A DNA stretch of 64,000 bases from DSWT01 sp035420085. GTDB taxonomy: Bacteria; Chloroflexota; Anaerolineae; B4-G1; SLSP01. The notes under the pieces are model-generated. The model had not been told where the DNA came from. It did not search any database and saw only the letters and a list, made by a program, of their open reading frames with translations. This document shows positions 26,001-34,766 of this stretch, in pieces. Position 1 is the stretch's first letter; each line of letters begins with the position of its first letter. Both the position numbers and the translations under genes were made by a program. The stretch is from positions 62,001 to 126,000 of the forward strand of contig DAOLUH010000005.1 in NCBI GenBank assembly GCA_035420085.1, read 5' to 3'.

Positions 26001-26348
26001 TTGCCAGCGGAGCCGACGGCCCCCGACGACATCGCCCGGCTGGCGGATTTGGACTATCATGAGGCTATCGTCTTGGAAACGCAGGGGGAGTATGCCCGCG
26101 CGTTGGTTGTGGTCGAGCGCGGTCTGGCGCTGCCCGGCGTTGAACGGATGCTCGGCGGCGCGCGGCTCCTCCTGGTCGGCGCCGGCCTCTTCCGCCGGCA
26201 GCAGGACTACGAGAAGGCGCGCGTGTGGGCCAGCCGGGCCATTGCGCTCGCTGCGCGTTTCCCCAATCAGGAAGGCCAGCAGGTGCGCTCGCGGGCGACC
26301 TATATGGTGGCGCTCCTGGCTTCTTTGCAGCGTTTGAAGGGGGCATAG
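23061..26348 (+). CDS. Tandem class III cyclase domains fused to NTPase and TPR region (soluble adenylyl cyclase-like)
   Basis: 1095 residues. Cyclase domain 1 (about 65-240) has both metal-binding Asps (FADIDGF, Asp75; FAGDAGM, Asp126) but lacks the second-half motif. Domain 2 (about 303-480) has lost the Asps (MLSVEG; TVSPSG) but keeps YTVMGDEVNLAARL with Asp426, Asn429 and Arg433. The two halves could build one composite active site, as in animal soluble adenylyl cyclase. An AAA/STAND-type NTPase follows (Walker A GGAGVGKS, 527-534; LLILDNVHW as Walker B), then helical repeats. The product nucleotide cannot be told from sequence. It opens the signalling island; GAGAGGA precedes the ATG, and the stop is 2 bases before the next gene. 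Confidence 0.9.
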   Translation: MNSLPGFAKQVEREGELTHWLNRLLYYHPSLLLYLRDLLDVVTAYIPMVIAAPILEAPVAGPMGLSLDGTVMFADIDGFTPLSEQFSRASSDAGAEELTELIDRFLEILIRITAQYGGDLQKFAGDAGMVLFQGEQHALRAVAASLEVQAAMKAQMGEVETSLGRFPLRVAIGLGSGRMVGLGLGDHAGRELLPAGPPLAAMGRAQTAAPPAETVLDISTRQACQGQVDCVALGEDLFQVLALKQTPTAHGMMALPRPPQLEDDELLVWFLSRLDALTPYLAPSLLERLVAAPTLDRIRTGSERRWVTVMMLSVEGLPDLMPCWGDEARLQSAVEEPNQIFIQIRDAIQRYDGIVNKITVSPSGPYIMALFGAPRAHEDDPLRAVLAALELQEMFGGSLSFGINTGYVFAGDVGTARRREYTVMGDEVNLAARLMSKCRPGEIWLGPNTSHHPAVTRRVAGEFGAPTKFKGKTELLTPFIARGLRPVFLGAPASDVTIVGRDEEFAQLARVLEETQAGESRVVLLHGGAGVGKSRLVQELTRLAEKNGFAVHMGITPSYAEHLPYAGWDSALASLFGLEALEQDARQERLVTVLERYAVDPWAALVAPLVGLTVAPSPDVLSLAPTMRDMQRQSTLLQLWQQAAQEQPRLLILDNVHWMSPASLEMLDVLVQTPLAVPLMIVATYRDEPAILRRWPVSARVIDLPLGSLTARAMQALVQRLFEDMPLPSEVIQWVAARSSGLPLFATEAVRALINSGVLLRRDHAWELTGSLDDFPLPDMVYGLIQSRIDQLSPPDRHLLRAAAAVGDEMTVPTLVAAYGEESDTMVRRRIPQLSPFGLVPHATAFEILMFHQPLVREVAYRGLPHRVQRLIHQRLTEYLDYYRERAAPNWLTLMAYHAYEARLWERAVEVNLELGRQAVHSYLAEQARQALERVLEAADAGGLAVPQARFEAHHLLGDTLTSFGLYEEALAHLHAARTMLPAEPTAPDDIARLADLDYHEAIVLETQGEYARALVVVERGLALPGVERMLGGARLLLVGAGLFRRQQDYEKARVWASRAIALAARFPNQEGQQVRSRATYMVALLASLQRLKGA

Positions 26349-26350
26349 GG

Positions 26351-28072
26351 ATGTCGGTCACATGGATTAAATCATTGGATGCTACGCTCATCGTTTTATT
26401 GGCTCTGGCATTGACCGGTGTACTCCTTCTCGTTGTCGCGCTGCTGTTTCTGTTGCGCAAACGACGGCCTGGGGACAGCCCGGTTGCCGCCACGGTCTAT
26501 CTATCACACCCCGCGCCATCCGCCCCAGCCGTGCTGCCGGAAAAGACGCTCTTGGGCAATGGGCGCTACCGCATCCTCAACGTTCAGGCCGCGTCGGAAA
26601 CGGTCAACGTCTACGCGGCGCGTGGAACGGCGCCGATCAACCGTTGTCCTCGCTGTGACACTGCTATCGAGGGCGATGAGGTGCAGTTTTGTACGCATTG
26701 CGGAACTGACTTGAGTCACGTCACGCTGGTCTACCCCAAATTCCTGGTGCGCGAGACGGCAGAGGCGCAGGCGTTGAGTGAATCCTCGCAGTTGGTGGCT
26801 TTGCACCTCTCCCATCCCGCACTGATCCTGCCTGTGGATGTCTTTATGGAGACGGCGTTTGGTCCGCTGCGCTACTATCGCGTCGAACCGGCTATCAAAC
26901 GCTCCGTTGAGGCGCCCTACCTGCTCGACAAGGTGTTGGCATGGGGGATCGCGCTGGCGCAGGGCATGGCTTATGTGCACCAACGCTACGTTGTCTTGCG
27001 GCATGTGGATGCGGAGCACGTCGTCATCGAGGACGGTCGGGCCAGCTTCGTGTGCATTGACAACGCGCGCATTCTGCCTCAGGACGCCTACGCGCAGGCC
27101 GCAAGCGATTTTGCCGAGAATGTCCGGGCGCTGGCGCGCCTGTTGCTGACCTGGCTGCACGGAGCCTCGGCGGCAGGTCAGGAGGTTCAGTCTTCCGTGA
27201 GTGTGGTTGCACTGCTCACGCAGGCGCAGGAGACGGGGATGAGCGCCGACGCGCTGGCGACATCCCTGGAGCAGGCTTTGTATCAAGCGCGCGCGCACCG
27301 GAACGTGCGCTTCCAGATAGGATGCCAGACCGATGTGGGGCGGGTGCGCTCGTTGAACGAGGACAGTGTCCTGGCGCGCGACTTTAGCGAACGTTTTCAG
27401 GCGCTCGGCGCGCCGGTGGGCGTGTTCGCGGTCGCCGATGGGATGGGGGGCCATGCCGCCGGCGACGTCGCCAGCCAGTTGATCATCAGTACGCTCATCG
27501 AAGAAACCGCGAATCTGGACACGCTGGCCGACAAAGAGGCGCTTTTTCCGGCGCGGGCCTGGCTGGAGCAGGCCGTTATGGCCGCCAATCAAGCGGTCCA
27601 CGCGCACCGTAAGGCCGCCGATAACGACATGGGCAGCACGTTGGTGCTGGCGTTGGTGACCGGCGCGCACGTGATCGTCGCTAACATGGGTGATAGCCGC
27701 GCTTACCATCTGACCGAGGACGGGGCGCGGCAGATCACGACCGATCACTCGCTCGTCGAGCGGCTGGTGGCCGTCGGACAGATCACCGCGCAGGAAGCGC
27801 GCGAACATCCCCGGCGCAATGTCATCTACCGGGTGGTCGGCGACAAGCCCAAGCCGGAGTTCGATCTCTTCGAGCAACTGCTCGCGCCTGGCGAGGCCGT
27901 GCTCTTGTGTTCGGATGGCTTGAGTGGGATGGTCCCCGACGCCCAGATCTGGCAGATGTGGCGCGACGCGCCCTCGCCGCAGGCTGCCTGCGACCGGCTG
28001 GTTGAAGCCGCCAATCGCGCTGGGGGAACTGATAACATCAGCGTCGTCATTGTCCAGATTGTTGCCGTATAA
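26351..28072 (+). CDS. Membrane protein: zinc ribbon in a pseudokinase-like region, fused to PP2C phosphatase
   Basis: 573 residues from ATG 26351. One membrane helix (about 12-35). Residues 70-95 resemble a kinase glycine-loop start (GRYRILNV), then comes a zinc ribbon (CPRC...CTHC, 99-117). A kinase-like C-lobe follows (about 185-310) in which the catalytic loop reads HVDAEHVVI and the DFG position reads DNA, so it should be inactive. The PP2C domain (about 320-573) is complete: DVGRVRSLNED, VADGMGGHAAG, MGSTLV, NMGDSRAY, LCSDGLSGMV and GGTDNIS. Likely role: a phosphatase steered by a pseudokinase sensor, reversing the neighbouring kinases. The upstream frame to 26225 overlaps the previous gene and is not coding. 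Confidence 0.88.
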   Translation: MSVTWIKSLDATLIVLLALALTGVLLLVVALLFLLRKRRPGDSPVAATVYLSHPAPSAPAVLPEKTLLGNGRYRILNVQAASETVNVYAARGTAPINRCPRCDTAIEGDEVQFCTHCGTDLSHVTLVYPKFLVRETAEAQALSESSQLVALHLSHPALILPVDVFMETAFGPLRYYRVEPAIKRSVEAPYLLDKVLAWGIALAQGMAYVHQRYVVLRHVDAEHVVIEDGRASFVCIDNARILPQDAYAQAASDFAENVRALARLLLTWLHGASAAGQEVQSSVSVVALLTQAQETGMSADALATSLEQALYQARAHRNVRFQIGCQTDVGRVRSLNEDSVLARDFSERFQALGAPVGVFAVADGMGGHAAGDVASQLIISTLIEETANLDTLADKEALFPARAWLEQAVMAANQAVHAHRKAADNDMGSTLVLALVTGAHVIVANMGDSRAYHLTEDGARQITTDHSLVERLVAVGQITAQEAREHPRRNVIYRVVGDKPKPEFDLFEQLLAPGEAVLLCSDGLSGMVPDAQIWQMWRDAPSPQAACDRLVEAANRAGGTDNISVVIVQIVAV

Positions 28073-28088
28073 CCTATTGGAGGACGCC

Positions 28089-30170
28089 GTGTGGAGTAGA
28101 CGCGCGCGATCTTTGTTCGTCATTGGGCTGGGATGGCTGTTGATCCCCGCCCTCGTGTTGTCTCAAGCCACCGCCGGGATACCTTTGTTGTTCATCAACG
28201 GCGCTCCCGATGCCAAAACTGAGCCGCCGAACGTCCACACGTATGTCTCCGTGATTGACCAGGCGACCGGCCGCGCTGTCGAAGGACTGGACAGCAGCCA
28301 TTTCGCCGTGGAAGAAGCCAACTCCCCGCTTGCCGACGTTTCTGTCAGCTATGCGCCGGTCGGACTGGCCGCGGTCATCGTCGTTGACCGCGGCGGCATC
28401 TCCAAACGCGGCGACGGCAGAATCAAGGAGGTCGTTGAGCTGTCGCGCGTCTTCCTGGATCGTCTGGTCGTGGAAGGGCAGCCCACCGACGATATGATCG
28501 CTATTGTGGGCGTCAGCGACGACCCGGCGCGCCAGTTGTATCCCAGGGAGAATTTCTCGCACAACCCGGTGGACAGGAACCTCGTCGGCAACGCGCTGAC
28601 GATCATGGAGGGCGAGGCCGTCAACGGCGGGACGCCGCTCTACGAAGGGCTGGACGCGGCGCTTGAGCTGTTGACCCGCAACCCCGACGGTCGCATCCGC
28701 AAGGAGATGCAGAACCGGCGGCAGTTTATCATCGTCTTCTCCGATGGCGTGGATCAAAACTTCAGCGATGAAGCCCGCGAGCAGGATATCATCCGTAAGG
28801 CCGTTGACAATACCATCCTCATCTACACGATCGGCGTCGCGCCGCGCGCGGGGAGCTTCCGGGGGACGGAGACGTTGACCAGGATCGCCGCGCAGACGGA
28901 TGGCCTGTATACGCTGTACACGCAAGGCAGCGCCGAGGCGCGCGCGCAGGTGGTGGATGTGTTTGACCGTGTGCTGACGCAGCGGTTCCAGTACCGACTC
29001 ACCTACGTCACCCACCAGCCCAAGGGTGATTACCAGTTGCACATCACCGTGCAGACGGAGGGTGGTTCGGCGGAAGCCCAGCGCAGCTTTTCCTCGCTGC
29101 TCGAATTGCCGCGCCTCACGCTCGCGGTTTCCTCCGACGCGGAAACGTTTTCGCTCCCCTATACTGAAGCGTTGGCTGGCCCGGAGCCGTTGACGCTCAC
29201 GCTGCGCGCGACCGCGGAATTTGTGGATGGCGTGGAACGCGCGCCATCCGTCGTCCGCTATTACGCGAATGGCAACCAGATCGGCGAGAGCGCCGCGGCG
29301 CCGGATTTCGCGTTGGCCTGGGACGTGAGCCGTTTGCACCTTTCCGGCAGCGCGCCGGTCACAGAGACCTTCACCCTCACCGCCGACGCGGCTGATCCTT
29401 ACCTGGCGCGCACGTATGCCGTCGCCGATCCGCGGCAAATCCAGGTGACGTGGGGCGCCAAGCCGCCAGAGCCGGTTGTCGTGGAGCCGGAGGCGCAGCA
29501 GCCGGAAATGCCTGTGCCTCCGGCAAGCCGTGATCAACGCTGGCTGCTCCTGGTGATCCTGGCGCTGGCGTTCGCCGTGGTTGTCCTGGTCTTGTTGCTC
29601 GTCCGCACGCGCGGCGCGTTGGCGAGCAAAATCGTGCAGGGCGCGACCGGCTTCTTGAAAGACGTGACCCGTCCCCTCAGCGCCGCGCCGCGCGCGCCGG
29701 CGAAGTTGGTCATTCAGCGCGGCGCGAACGTGGGCCGCGAATACGCGCTGTCTGAGCAGGTGACCAAAGTTGGGCGCGATGCGCAGTTCGCCGATTTTGC
29801 GCTGCACGATGAGTACATCTCCAATCCCCATTTCTCGATCTACCGGGAAGGGACGCAGTTCTACGTGATGGATGAAGGCAGCACCAACGGCACACTGCTC
29901 AATGGGATGGTTCTGCAGCCGCGCCAGCGCGTGCCCCTTGCGCCGGATATGATCATTGAGGTAGGACAGACGCGGCTCCAGTTCAAGCAGCTTGGGCTGG
30001 CGACGCAATCTTTGTCCGCAGGATTGGGCGGTCGCAAAGGCCGGCCCGCGCCGACCTCGCCGCCTCCCGCTCCTCCCAATCCTTATGTGACCGGCGCGCT
30101 CGACGAACCGCCGGTCGCGCACAAACCGCCTCCCAACCCATATCAGACGCAGAAAGTGCAGGATGAGTGA
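28089..30170 (+). CDS. vWA-domain membrane protein with cytoplasmic FHA domain
   Basis: 693 residues from GTG 28089, chosen because ttggagga lies 6 bases upstream and a signal-anchor (RSLFVIGLGWLLIPALVLSQA) follows; the open frame upstream overlaps the PP2C gene. A vWA-like domain (about 90-300) has IVFSDGVDQNF, but the first MIDAS motif is DRGGI instead of DxSxS, so metal binding is doubtful. A beta-rich region, a membrane helix (about 484-509) and an FHA domain (about 539-632: TKVGRDAQFADFALHDEYISNPHFSI broken into GRD, ISNPHF and DEGSTNGTLLNG) follow. The FHA would bind phospho-Thr made by the adjacent kinases, linking an outer sensor to inner signalling. Confidence 0.88.
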   Translation: MWSRRARSLFVIGLGWLLIPALVLSQATAGIPLLFINGAPDAKTEPPNVHTYVSVIDQATGRAVEGLDSSHFAVEEANSPLADVSVSYAPVGLAAVIVVDRGGISKRGDGRIKEVVELSRVFLDRLVVEGQPTDDMIAIVGVSDDPARQLYPRENFSHNPVDRNLVGNALTIMEGEAVNGGTPLYEGLDAALELLTRNPDGRIRKEMQNRRQFIIVFSDGVDQNFSDEAREQDIIRKAVDNTILIYTIGVAPRAGSFRGTETLTRIAAQTDGLYTLYTQGSAEARAQVVDVFDRVLTQRFQYRLTYVTHQPKGDYQLHITVQTEGGSAEAQRSFSSLLELPRLTLAVSSDAETFSLPYTEALAGPEPLTLTLRATAEFVDGVERAPSVVRYYANGNQIGESAAAPDFALAWDVSRLHLSGSAPVTETFTLTADAADPYLARTYAVADPRQIQVTWGAKPPEPVVVEPEAQQPEMPVPPASRDQRWLLLVILALAFAVVVLVLLLVRTRGALASKIVQGATGFLKDVTRPLSAAPRAPAKLVIQRGANVGREYALSEQVTKVGRDAQFADFALHDEYISNPHFSIYREGTQFYVMDEGSTNGTLLNGMVLQPRQRVPLAPDMIIEVGQTRLQFKQLGLATQSLSAGLGGRKGRPAPTSPPPAPPNPYVTGALDEPPVAHKPPPNPYQTQKVQDE

Positions 30171-31441
30171 TGGCGCGTGAGCGGATTGACGTGCAGCCCG
30201 GCGCGCTGGTCGGCCCGTATCGCATTGTGCGGGCCTGCAAAGGGCGCGGGGGGATGGCGCAGGTTTTCGAGGTAGAAGTGCGCCAGTCCTATCGCCAGCC
30301 GGGGATGCCGCGCCGTCTGGCGCTCAAGGTCGCCAGGCCAGAGCATCAGGCCGCTTTGGTCGCCGAGGCGGATTATCTGCGTATGTTCAATCATCGCAAT
30401 GTGGTGCGCATTGTCCCGCTGCCGGGGTTCCACAAGCCGGTCTACGCCGCGCGCGCGACCTTCCCCTTTGGTCTGGGCTGGTACTACGCGATGGAGTTTT
30501 TGGATGGCGGCTCGCTGGAGGGCGCGCTGACGCGCACTTCCACGATCACTGACCTCGTGCGTCCCGCGAAGACGCCCGGCCGTTGCCTGAACATCGGTAT
30601 CGCGCTGGGGATCGCGCGCCAAATCGCCGACGCGCTGATCCACGTTCACGCGCATCATATCGTCAACCTCGACGTGAAACCGGCGAACATTATGTTTCGG
30701 CGGCGGCGGTGGGCGTATTTCCGCGCCAGTGTGCCGGAGGCGGTGTTGGGGGATTTCGGCATTGCTCGTGATTTGCGCTATCCGCGCGCGGGTTTGTTGG
30801 GCGTGGCGACGCCGGAGTACGTCTCGCCGGAGCACGCCTCTGAAGTCAGCGCGCGCATATCGCGGGTGGACTGCCGTTCTGACGTCTTCTCGCTGGGCGT
30901 TGTGCTGTACGAGATGCTGACCGGGCAGATGCCGTTTGCGAGTGTGGCGCTCATCCTTGATCCACGCTATGTTCCGCAGCGCCCACGAACGTTGCGCGCG
31001 GCGATCCCGCAAAAACTGGAAGATGTGGTGATGTGCGCGCTTGCCAAAGAGCCGGCCCAGCGTTTCCAGACGATGGATGATCTCCGGGCGGCGCTCAACA
31101 ACATACCGGCGCGTTTTGATTGGCCGCGGGCGCGGCGGATTTTTGCGGCGGTCGCCGTGGCTGGCGGTCTGGTGGGCGGCGGGGTATATTTTGTCCCGCA
31201 ACTTGGCCCACCGGAGCGCGTTCCGACCGTCGCGCCTGAACCGACCTTGACGGCGACCCCATTGCCGACGTCAACGCCTACGCCCATGCTCGCGCCGACG
31301 TCCACCGTAACCCCGACGCTGACGGCGACGGGTGCGCCGACGCCGCGCAGCGCGCCAACCTCGACGCCGCGGCCTACCTTCACACCGACGCGCACACCCG
31401 TTCCCTTCACGCCGACGCCGCAGCCGGCAGGAGGCTGGTGA
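30170..31441 (+). CDS. Ser/Thr protein kinase, membrane-anchored, non-canonical HRD motif
   Basis: 423 residues. The kinase domain (about 15-300) has the Gly loop GRGGMAQVF, Lys in LALKVA, Glu in VAEADYLRM, catalytic loop NLDVKPANIMF (His-Arg of HRD replaced by Asn-Leu; Asp and Lys kept), DFG and an APE-like SPEH. A membrane helix (about 322-346) and an extracytoplasmic Thr/Pro tail follow. Start ATG 30170 overlaps the previous stop as TGATG; a GTG three bases earlier is possible. It is probably active and acts with the PP2C that follows, also joined by TGATG, so the two should be made in similar amounts. Confidence 0.92.
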   Translation: MARERIDVQPGALVGPYRIVRACKGRGGMAQVFEVEVRQSYRQPGMPRRLALKVARPEHQAALVAEADYLRMFNHRNVVRIVPLPGFHKPVYAARATFPFGLGWYYAMEFLDGGSLEGALTRTSTITDLVRPAKTPGRCLNIGIALGIARQIADALIHVHAHHIVNLDVKPANIMFRRRRWAYFRASVPEAVLGDFGIARDLRYPRAGLLGVATPEYVSPEHASEVSARISRVDCRSDVFSLGVVLYEMLTGQMPFASVALILDPRYVPQRPRTLRAAIPQKLEDVVMCALAKEPAQRFQTMDDLRAALNNIPARFDWPRARRIFAAVAVAGGLVGGGVYFVPQLGPPERVPTVAPEPTLTATPLPTSTPTPMLAPTSTVTPTLTATGAPTPRSAPTSTPRPTFTPTRTPVPFTPTPQPAGGW

Positions 31442-32934
31442 TGGACGGACGTTCGCAGCCGCTACAGCCGTCCCTCACGGCGCAGGTGTGGGGCGTTACG
31501 GACAAAGGCCGGCGCCGCGAGGGCAACGAAGACGCCATCTATCCCGAATCCGGCGCGGAGTTCTTCCATCCCACGGGCGATAAACTCGCTATCAAGGGGC
31601 AATTGCTGGTGGTGGCCGACGGCATGGGCGGAGCGCAGGCCGGCAGTGAAGCCAGCCATTGGGCCATTCGCGTCGCCGTTGAGCGTTATTACGACACGCC
31701 CGGCGCCAGCCTCGGCGTCAATCTCAAATCCGCCATCGAAGCAGCGAACAATTCGCTCTACCAGTATTTGCGGAGCACCAACGTCGAGGAAGCCGGCTGC
31801 ACGATGACGGCAGCGGTGATCCATGACGGTCTGCTGCACGTGGTCAACGTCGGCGACAGCCGCGTCTATCTGCTGCGCAGCGGGCAAATCACGCAGTTGA
31901 CGCGCGACCATACCGTCACGCAGGCGAAGATTGACCAGGGCTTGATCACGGCGGAGAAGGCCATGTTGGACCCGGAGCGGAACGTTGTCACCCGCTCGCT
32001 CGGCACGCGGCCTGAGGTGCGGCCCGACCTTTTCCCGCCGCTGCCGTTGGCGGCAGGCGACTGCGTGCTGGTGTGCTCCGACGGCCTGACCGATATGCTC
32101 ACCGACGCGGAGATTTTGCGCCTGACAACCGGCGTCACGCCCGACCGCGCCGCGCGCCGTCTGATTGCGGCGGCGAACAAACACGGCGGCATTGACAACA
32201 TCTCCGTGGTGCTCGCGCGCATTGGCGAAAAATCCGCGTTGCGCGCGGAAGCCGGTCGCCGGAAGCTGTCGGGCAAACAGTTGGCGGCGCTGGCCGCGTT
32301 GTTTATCCTGGTGTTGCTCGTCCTGGTCATCTGGGGATGGCGTATGCGGGGGAGCCACCCGGCGCTGCTGCCGACGCCAACGCCGACGCCAACACTTCTC
32401 CCCGCGTCTACGCTTTCCACACCGACGCTGAGACCGACCGCGACGCTCCCAGCGACGGTCGCGGACACGCCGACGACAAGTACGCCTGTCCCGGCTGGCG
32501 CGGCGACCTCAACGGCGATGCCGACGCTCACTCCCACGTTGACGCCGGCGTTCTCACCGCACACATCCACCCCAGGTGAAACACCGTCGGCGAGTGCGCC
32601 GCAATTACTTTCCCCGAACCGGGGACTCAGTTTCAAAAATCCGCTCCGGTTTGCCTGGGCGGGCCAGTTGCAGCCGGGGCAGCAATTTCAGCTCATCCTC
32701 TGGCATGAAGAAACCGGTTATGAGGCTGTTTACCCGCTTGGAGAGAACTTAGGCTGGCAGGTGGACCTACCGGCGGCCAAAGTCGGACAATGGCTCTGGC
32801 GGGTCAGGATCGTCAAGGGCGAGCAAGTCATAGCTGAATCGGAGACGTGGCATTTCTACTTCGTGCCGGTGGAAGTGTCTACCACCGAGCCAACGCCGAC
32901 GTCAGGCGCGCCGGATAGACCCGGAGCGCCTTAA
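31441..32934 (+). CDS. PP2C-family Ser/Thr phosphatase with extracytoplasmic beta domain
   Basis: 497 residues. The PP2C domain (about 14-265) carries all motifs: DKGRRREGNEDA, VADGMGGAQAG, GCTMTAAV, NVGDSRVY, LVCSDGLTDML and GGIDNISVV. A membrane helix (about 281-300), a Thr/Pro linker (310-390) and a C-terminal Ig-like domain (about 394-480, PLRFAWAGQLQPGQQFQLIL) follow. The outer domain may sense a ligand and control dephosphorylation inside. aggagg lies 8 bases before ATG 31441, which overlaps the kinase stop. It is the cognate phosphatase candidate for the kinase upstream. Confidence 0.93.
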   Translation: MDGRSQPLQPSLTAQVWGVTDKGRRREGNEDAIYPESGAEFFHPTGDKLAIKGQLLVVADGMGGAQAGSEASHWAIRVAVERYYDTPGASLGVNLKSAIEAANNSLYQYLRSTNVEEAGCTMTAAVIHDGLLHVVNVGDSRVYLLRSGQITQLTRDHTVTQAKIDQGLITAEKAMLDPERNVVTRSLGTRPEVRPDLFPPLPLAAGDCVLVCSDGLTDMLTDAEILRLTTGVTPDRAARRLIAAANKHGGIDNISVVLARIGEKSALRAEAGRRKLSGKQLAALAALFILVLLVLVIWGWRMRGSHPALLPTPTPTPTLLPASTLSTPTLRPTATLPATVADTPTTSTPVPAGAATSTAMPTLTPTLTPAFSPHTSTPGETPSASAPQLLSPNRGLSFKNPLRFAWAGQLQPGQQFQLILWHEETGYEAVYPLGENLGWQVDLPAAKVGQWLWRVRIVKGEQVIAESETWHFYFVPVEVSTTEPTPTSGAPDRPGAP

Positions 32935-32963
32935 GCGAACATTGCAATAGGATTGGAGGGGGT

Positions 32964-33992
32964 ATGAAGACGACCCGATGGTCAGGGATAGGCTTATGTA
33001 TCGTTTTTGGTGCAATAGCTGTATTCGCTCTACTGATCGTTTTCGCGGAAAGCGGTCTGGCATCCGCGCGTCTTGCGCCGCTGACGCCGGGATTGGCGAT
33101 CTCGCCTGGCTACAGCGTAGACGTGGATCCAGGCGACGTGGTGGATTACGTACACACGATCACCAATACCGGAACTTCTGACGCCATCTATGGTTTCCAA
33201 CTCAGCGCGTCGGAGGGGTGGAGCGCGCAATTCTTTACCGCGGCGTATCCCGGTGGAACGGCGCTGTTGCCGTTGCCTTTGCAGGCTGGCGAATCTATGA
33301 CTTTGGGCGTGCGGTTGACCGTCCCTGCTGAAGTTGCCGGCGGTGTGCTGAATACCACCACGGTCACAGTCAGCGTGTTCTATGAGAGCATGTTTTACCT
33401 CGCCAAGGCAGTGGATGATGTTGCCGCCGTCAGGAGCGTGACGCGCTACACCTACATCTATTTGCCGGTGGTGATGCGCCGATATGCTCCCCTGACCAAT
33501 GGCGATTTCTCCAACGGTTTGGCAGGTTGGACCCAGTCGGGGGTACTCGGCTCTTCAATCGCGTATGACCCCAACCAGCCGAGTAATGTCGTCGCGTTGC
33601 TTGGCAATCGCGGCTACGCTTGTTGGAACGGCGTTCCGCTAGGGTATGGCGGCATTCAGCAATACTTTGTCGCACCGCGCGCGCCGGCCGGGCAATCCGT
33701 GCATATTTTCTTTCGCTATCGCATTTACACCAATGATCGCAATGTGGGTTTGACGGATAAATACGACACCTTTGATGTTCTCGTCAATGGCGTCTTGAAG
33801 CTCCGCGATGCGAACGAGATTTATTTCGACGAATGTAACGTTCCGCCTTATGATATGGGATGGCGCGCGGGCGACATCAACCTGGGTGAAGGCGGCGTAG
33901 GGATCACGCTGGCGCTGGAGGTACACAACCGCGCTGATCAGTTCTATAACACCTACGTCTACGTTGATGACGTCCGAATTGTCATCCAGTAG
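32964..33992 (+). CDS. Exported two-domain protein with central YLPVVMRR motif
   Basis: 342 residues. A signal peptide (about 1-37) and an NEW3/DUF11-like beta domain (about 45-150, DYVHTITNTGTSDAIYGFQL) are followed by the motif YIYLPVVMRRY (about 168-178). A lectin-like jelly-roll domain follows (about 180-342), opening NGDFSNGLAGWTQSG and ending YVYVDDVRIVIQ, as in carbohydrate-binding modules. No catalytic residues are seen; glycan or surface binding is likely. ggaggggg precedes the ATG. It lies inside the kinase/phosphatase run and may be an outer ligand or partner of these receptors; this is inference. Confidence 0.8.
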   Translation: MKTTRWSGIGLCIVFGAIAVFALLIVFAESGLASARLAPLTPGLAISPGYSVDVDPGDVVDYVHTITNTGTSDAIYGFQLSASEGWSAQFFTAAYPGGTALLPLPLQAGESMTLGVRLTVPAEVAGGVLNTTTVTVSVFYESMFYLAKAVDDVAAVRSVTRYTYIYLPVVMRRYAPLTNGDFSNGLAGWTQSGVLGSSIAYDPNQPSNVVALLGNRGYACWNGVPLGYGGIQQYFVAPRAPAGQSVHIFFRYRIYTNDRNVGLTDKYDTFDVLVNGVLKLRDANEIYFDECNVPPYDMGWRAGDINLGEGGVGITLALEVHNRADQFYNTYVYVDDVRIVIQ

Positions 33993-34076
33993 CCAGACAG
34001 AAATCTTTGTCAACGGATTAAGCGGATTTTTGATCCTATCATTCCATAATCCTGCTATCTTCGGCGGAGGGTGTAG

Positions 34077-34667
34077 ATGGCGTTTTGTACAATCTGTGGC
34101 GCTCAACAGCCCGACGACGCGGCGTTTTGCGCGATTTGTGGCGCTGCGTTGAAGGTCGCCGCACCACAGCCGCCGCAGCCTTTGACGTGTCCGCGTTGTG
34201 GCGCGCCGTTGGAGCCTGACAGCCTCTTCTGCGACATGTGCGGCGCGTCATTGAGCCGCGCGGAAGCCGCTGTGATCTATTCGTCAACCGAACCGTTGGT
34301 TCAACCGGAGCCGCAGGATGCGCCTGTCTATGCGCCCGGCCCTGTGCCGGCCCACCTGGTGATCCAGGACAGCCAGACCACACTGCACTTGCCGCAGGGC
34401 AAAGCCGAAATCATCATCGGGCGCGACGATCCGATCAGCAACTTGTTCCCCGACATTGACTTGACCGACTATGGCGGCGACAAGACGGGTGTATCCCGGC
34501 AGCACGCGCGCATTTTGTTCCAGAACGGGCGATTTTTCCTTGAGGATCGCAACAGCACCAATCACACGTATTTGAACGAACAGTTGCTGGAACCCTGGCA
34601 ACCTTACCCGCTGCGCCATGGCGATGAGATTTGTTTCGGACGTCTGAAAGTGCGCTTCTACCTTTGA
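34077..34667 (+). CDS. Double zinc-ribbon FHA-domain protein
   Basis: 196 residues, soluble. Two zinc ribbons (CTIC...CAIC, about 4-22; CPRC...CDMC, about 38-56) precede an FHA domain (about 95-195) with IIGRDDP, GVSRQHARI and NSTNHTYLNEQ; the phosphate-binding Arg and Ser of GRxx and SRxH are kept. It should bind phospho-Thr peptides in the cytoplasm and act as adaptor for the kinases on both sides. ggaggg lies before the ATG. It is separated from the next kinase by a 99-base gap that holds a good promoter. Confidence 0.92.
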   Translation: MAFCTICGAQQPDDAAFCAICGAALKVAAPQPPQPLTCPRCGAPLEPDSLFCDMCGASLSRAEAAVIYSSTEPLVQPEPQDAPVYAPGPVPAHLVIQDSQTTLHLPQGKAEIIIGRDDPISNLFPDIDLTDYGGDKTGVSRQHARILFQNGRFFLEDRNSTNHTYLNEQLLEPWQPYPLRHGDEICFGRLKVRFYL

Positions 34668-34702
34668 CGCCAATGTCGGGATTGTGATTTGTGGTACGTA
34701 CA

Positions 34703-34732
34703 TTGCACAAAAACGTAAAGATGTGATATAAG
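34703..34732 (+). promoter_or_regulatory. Promoter inside the signalling island
   Basis: TTGCAC (34703-34708), an 18-base spacer and TATAAG (34727-34732), 34 bases before the next ATG. It would give the second half of the island its own transcript. Confidence 0.6.
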
Positions 34733-34766
34733 AAGGTATGTCTTTGCACAAGGCAGGGAACACACT

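Noticed and set aside
28074..30122. 682-codon minus-strand frame opposite the vWA-FHA gene
   Set aside because: Arg/His-rich shadow composition, and the plus strand carries recognisable vWA and FHA motifs.
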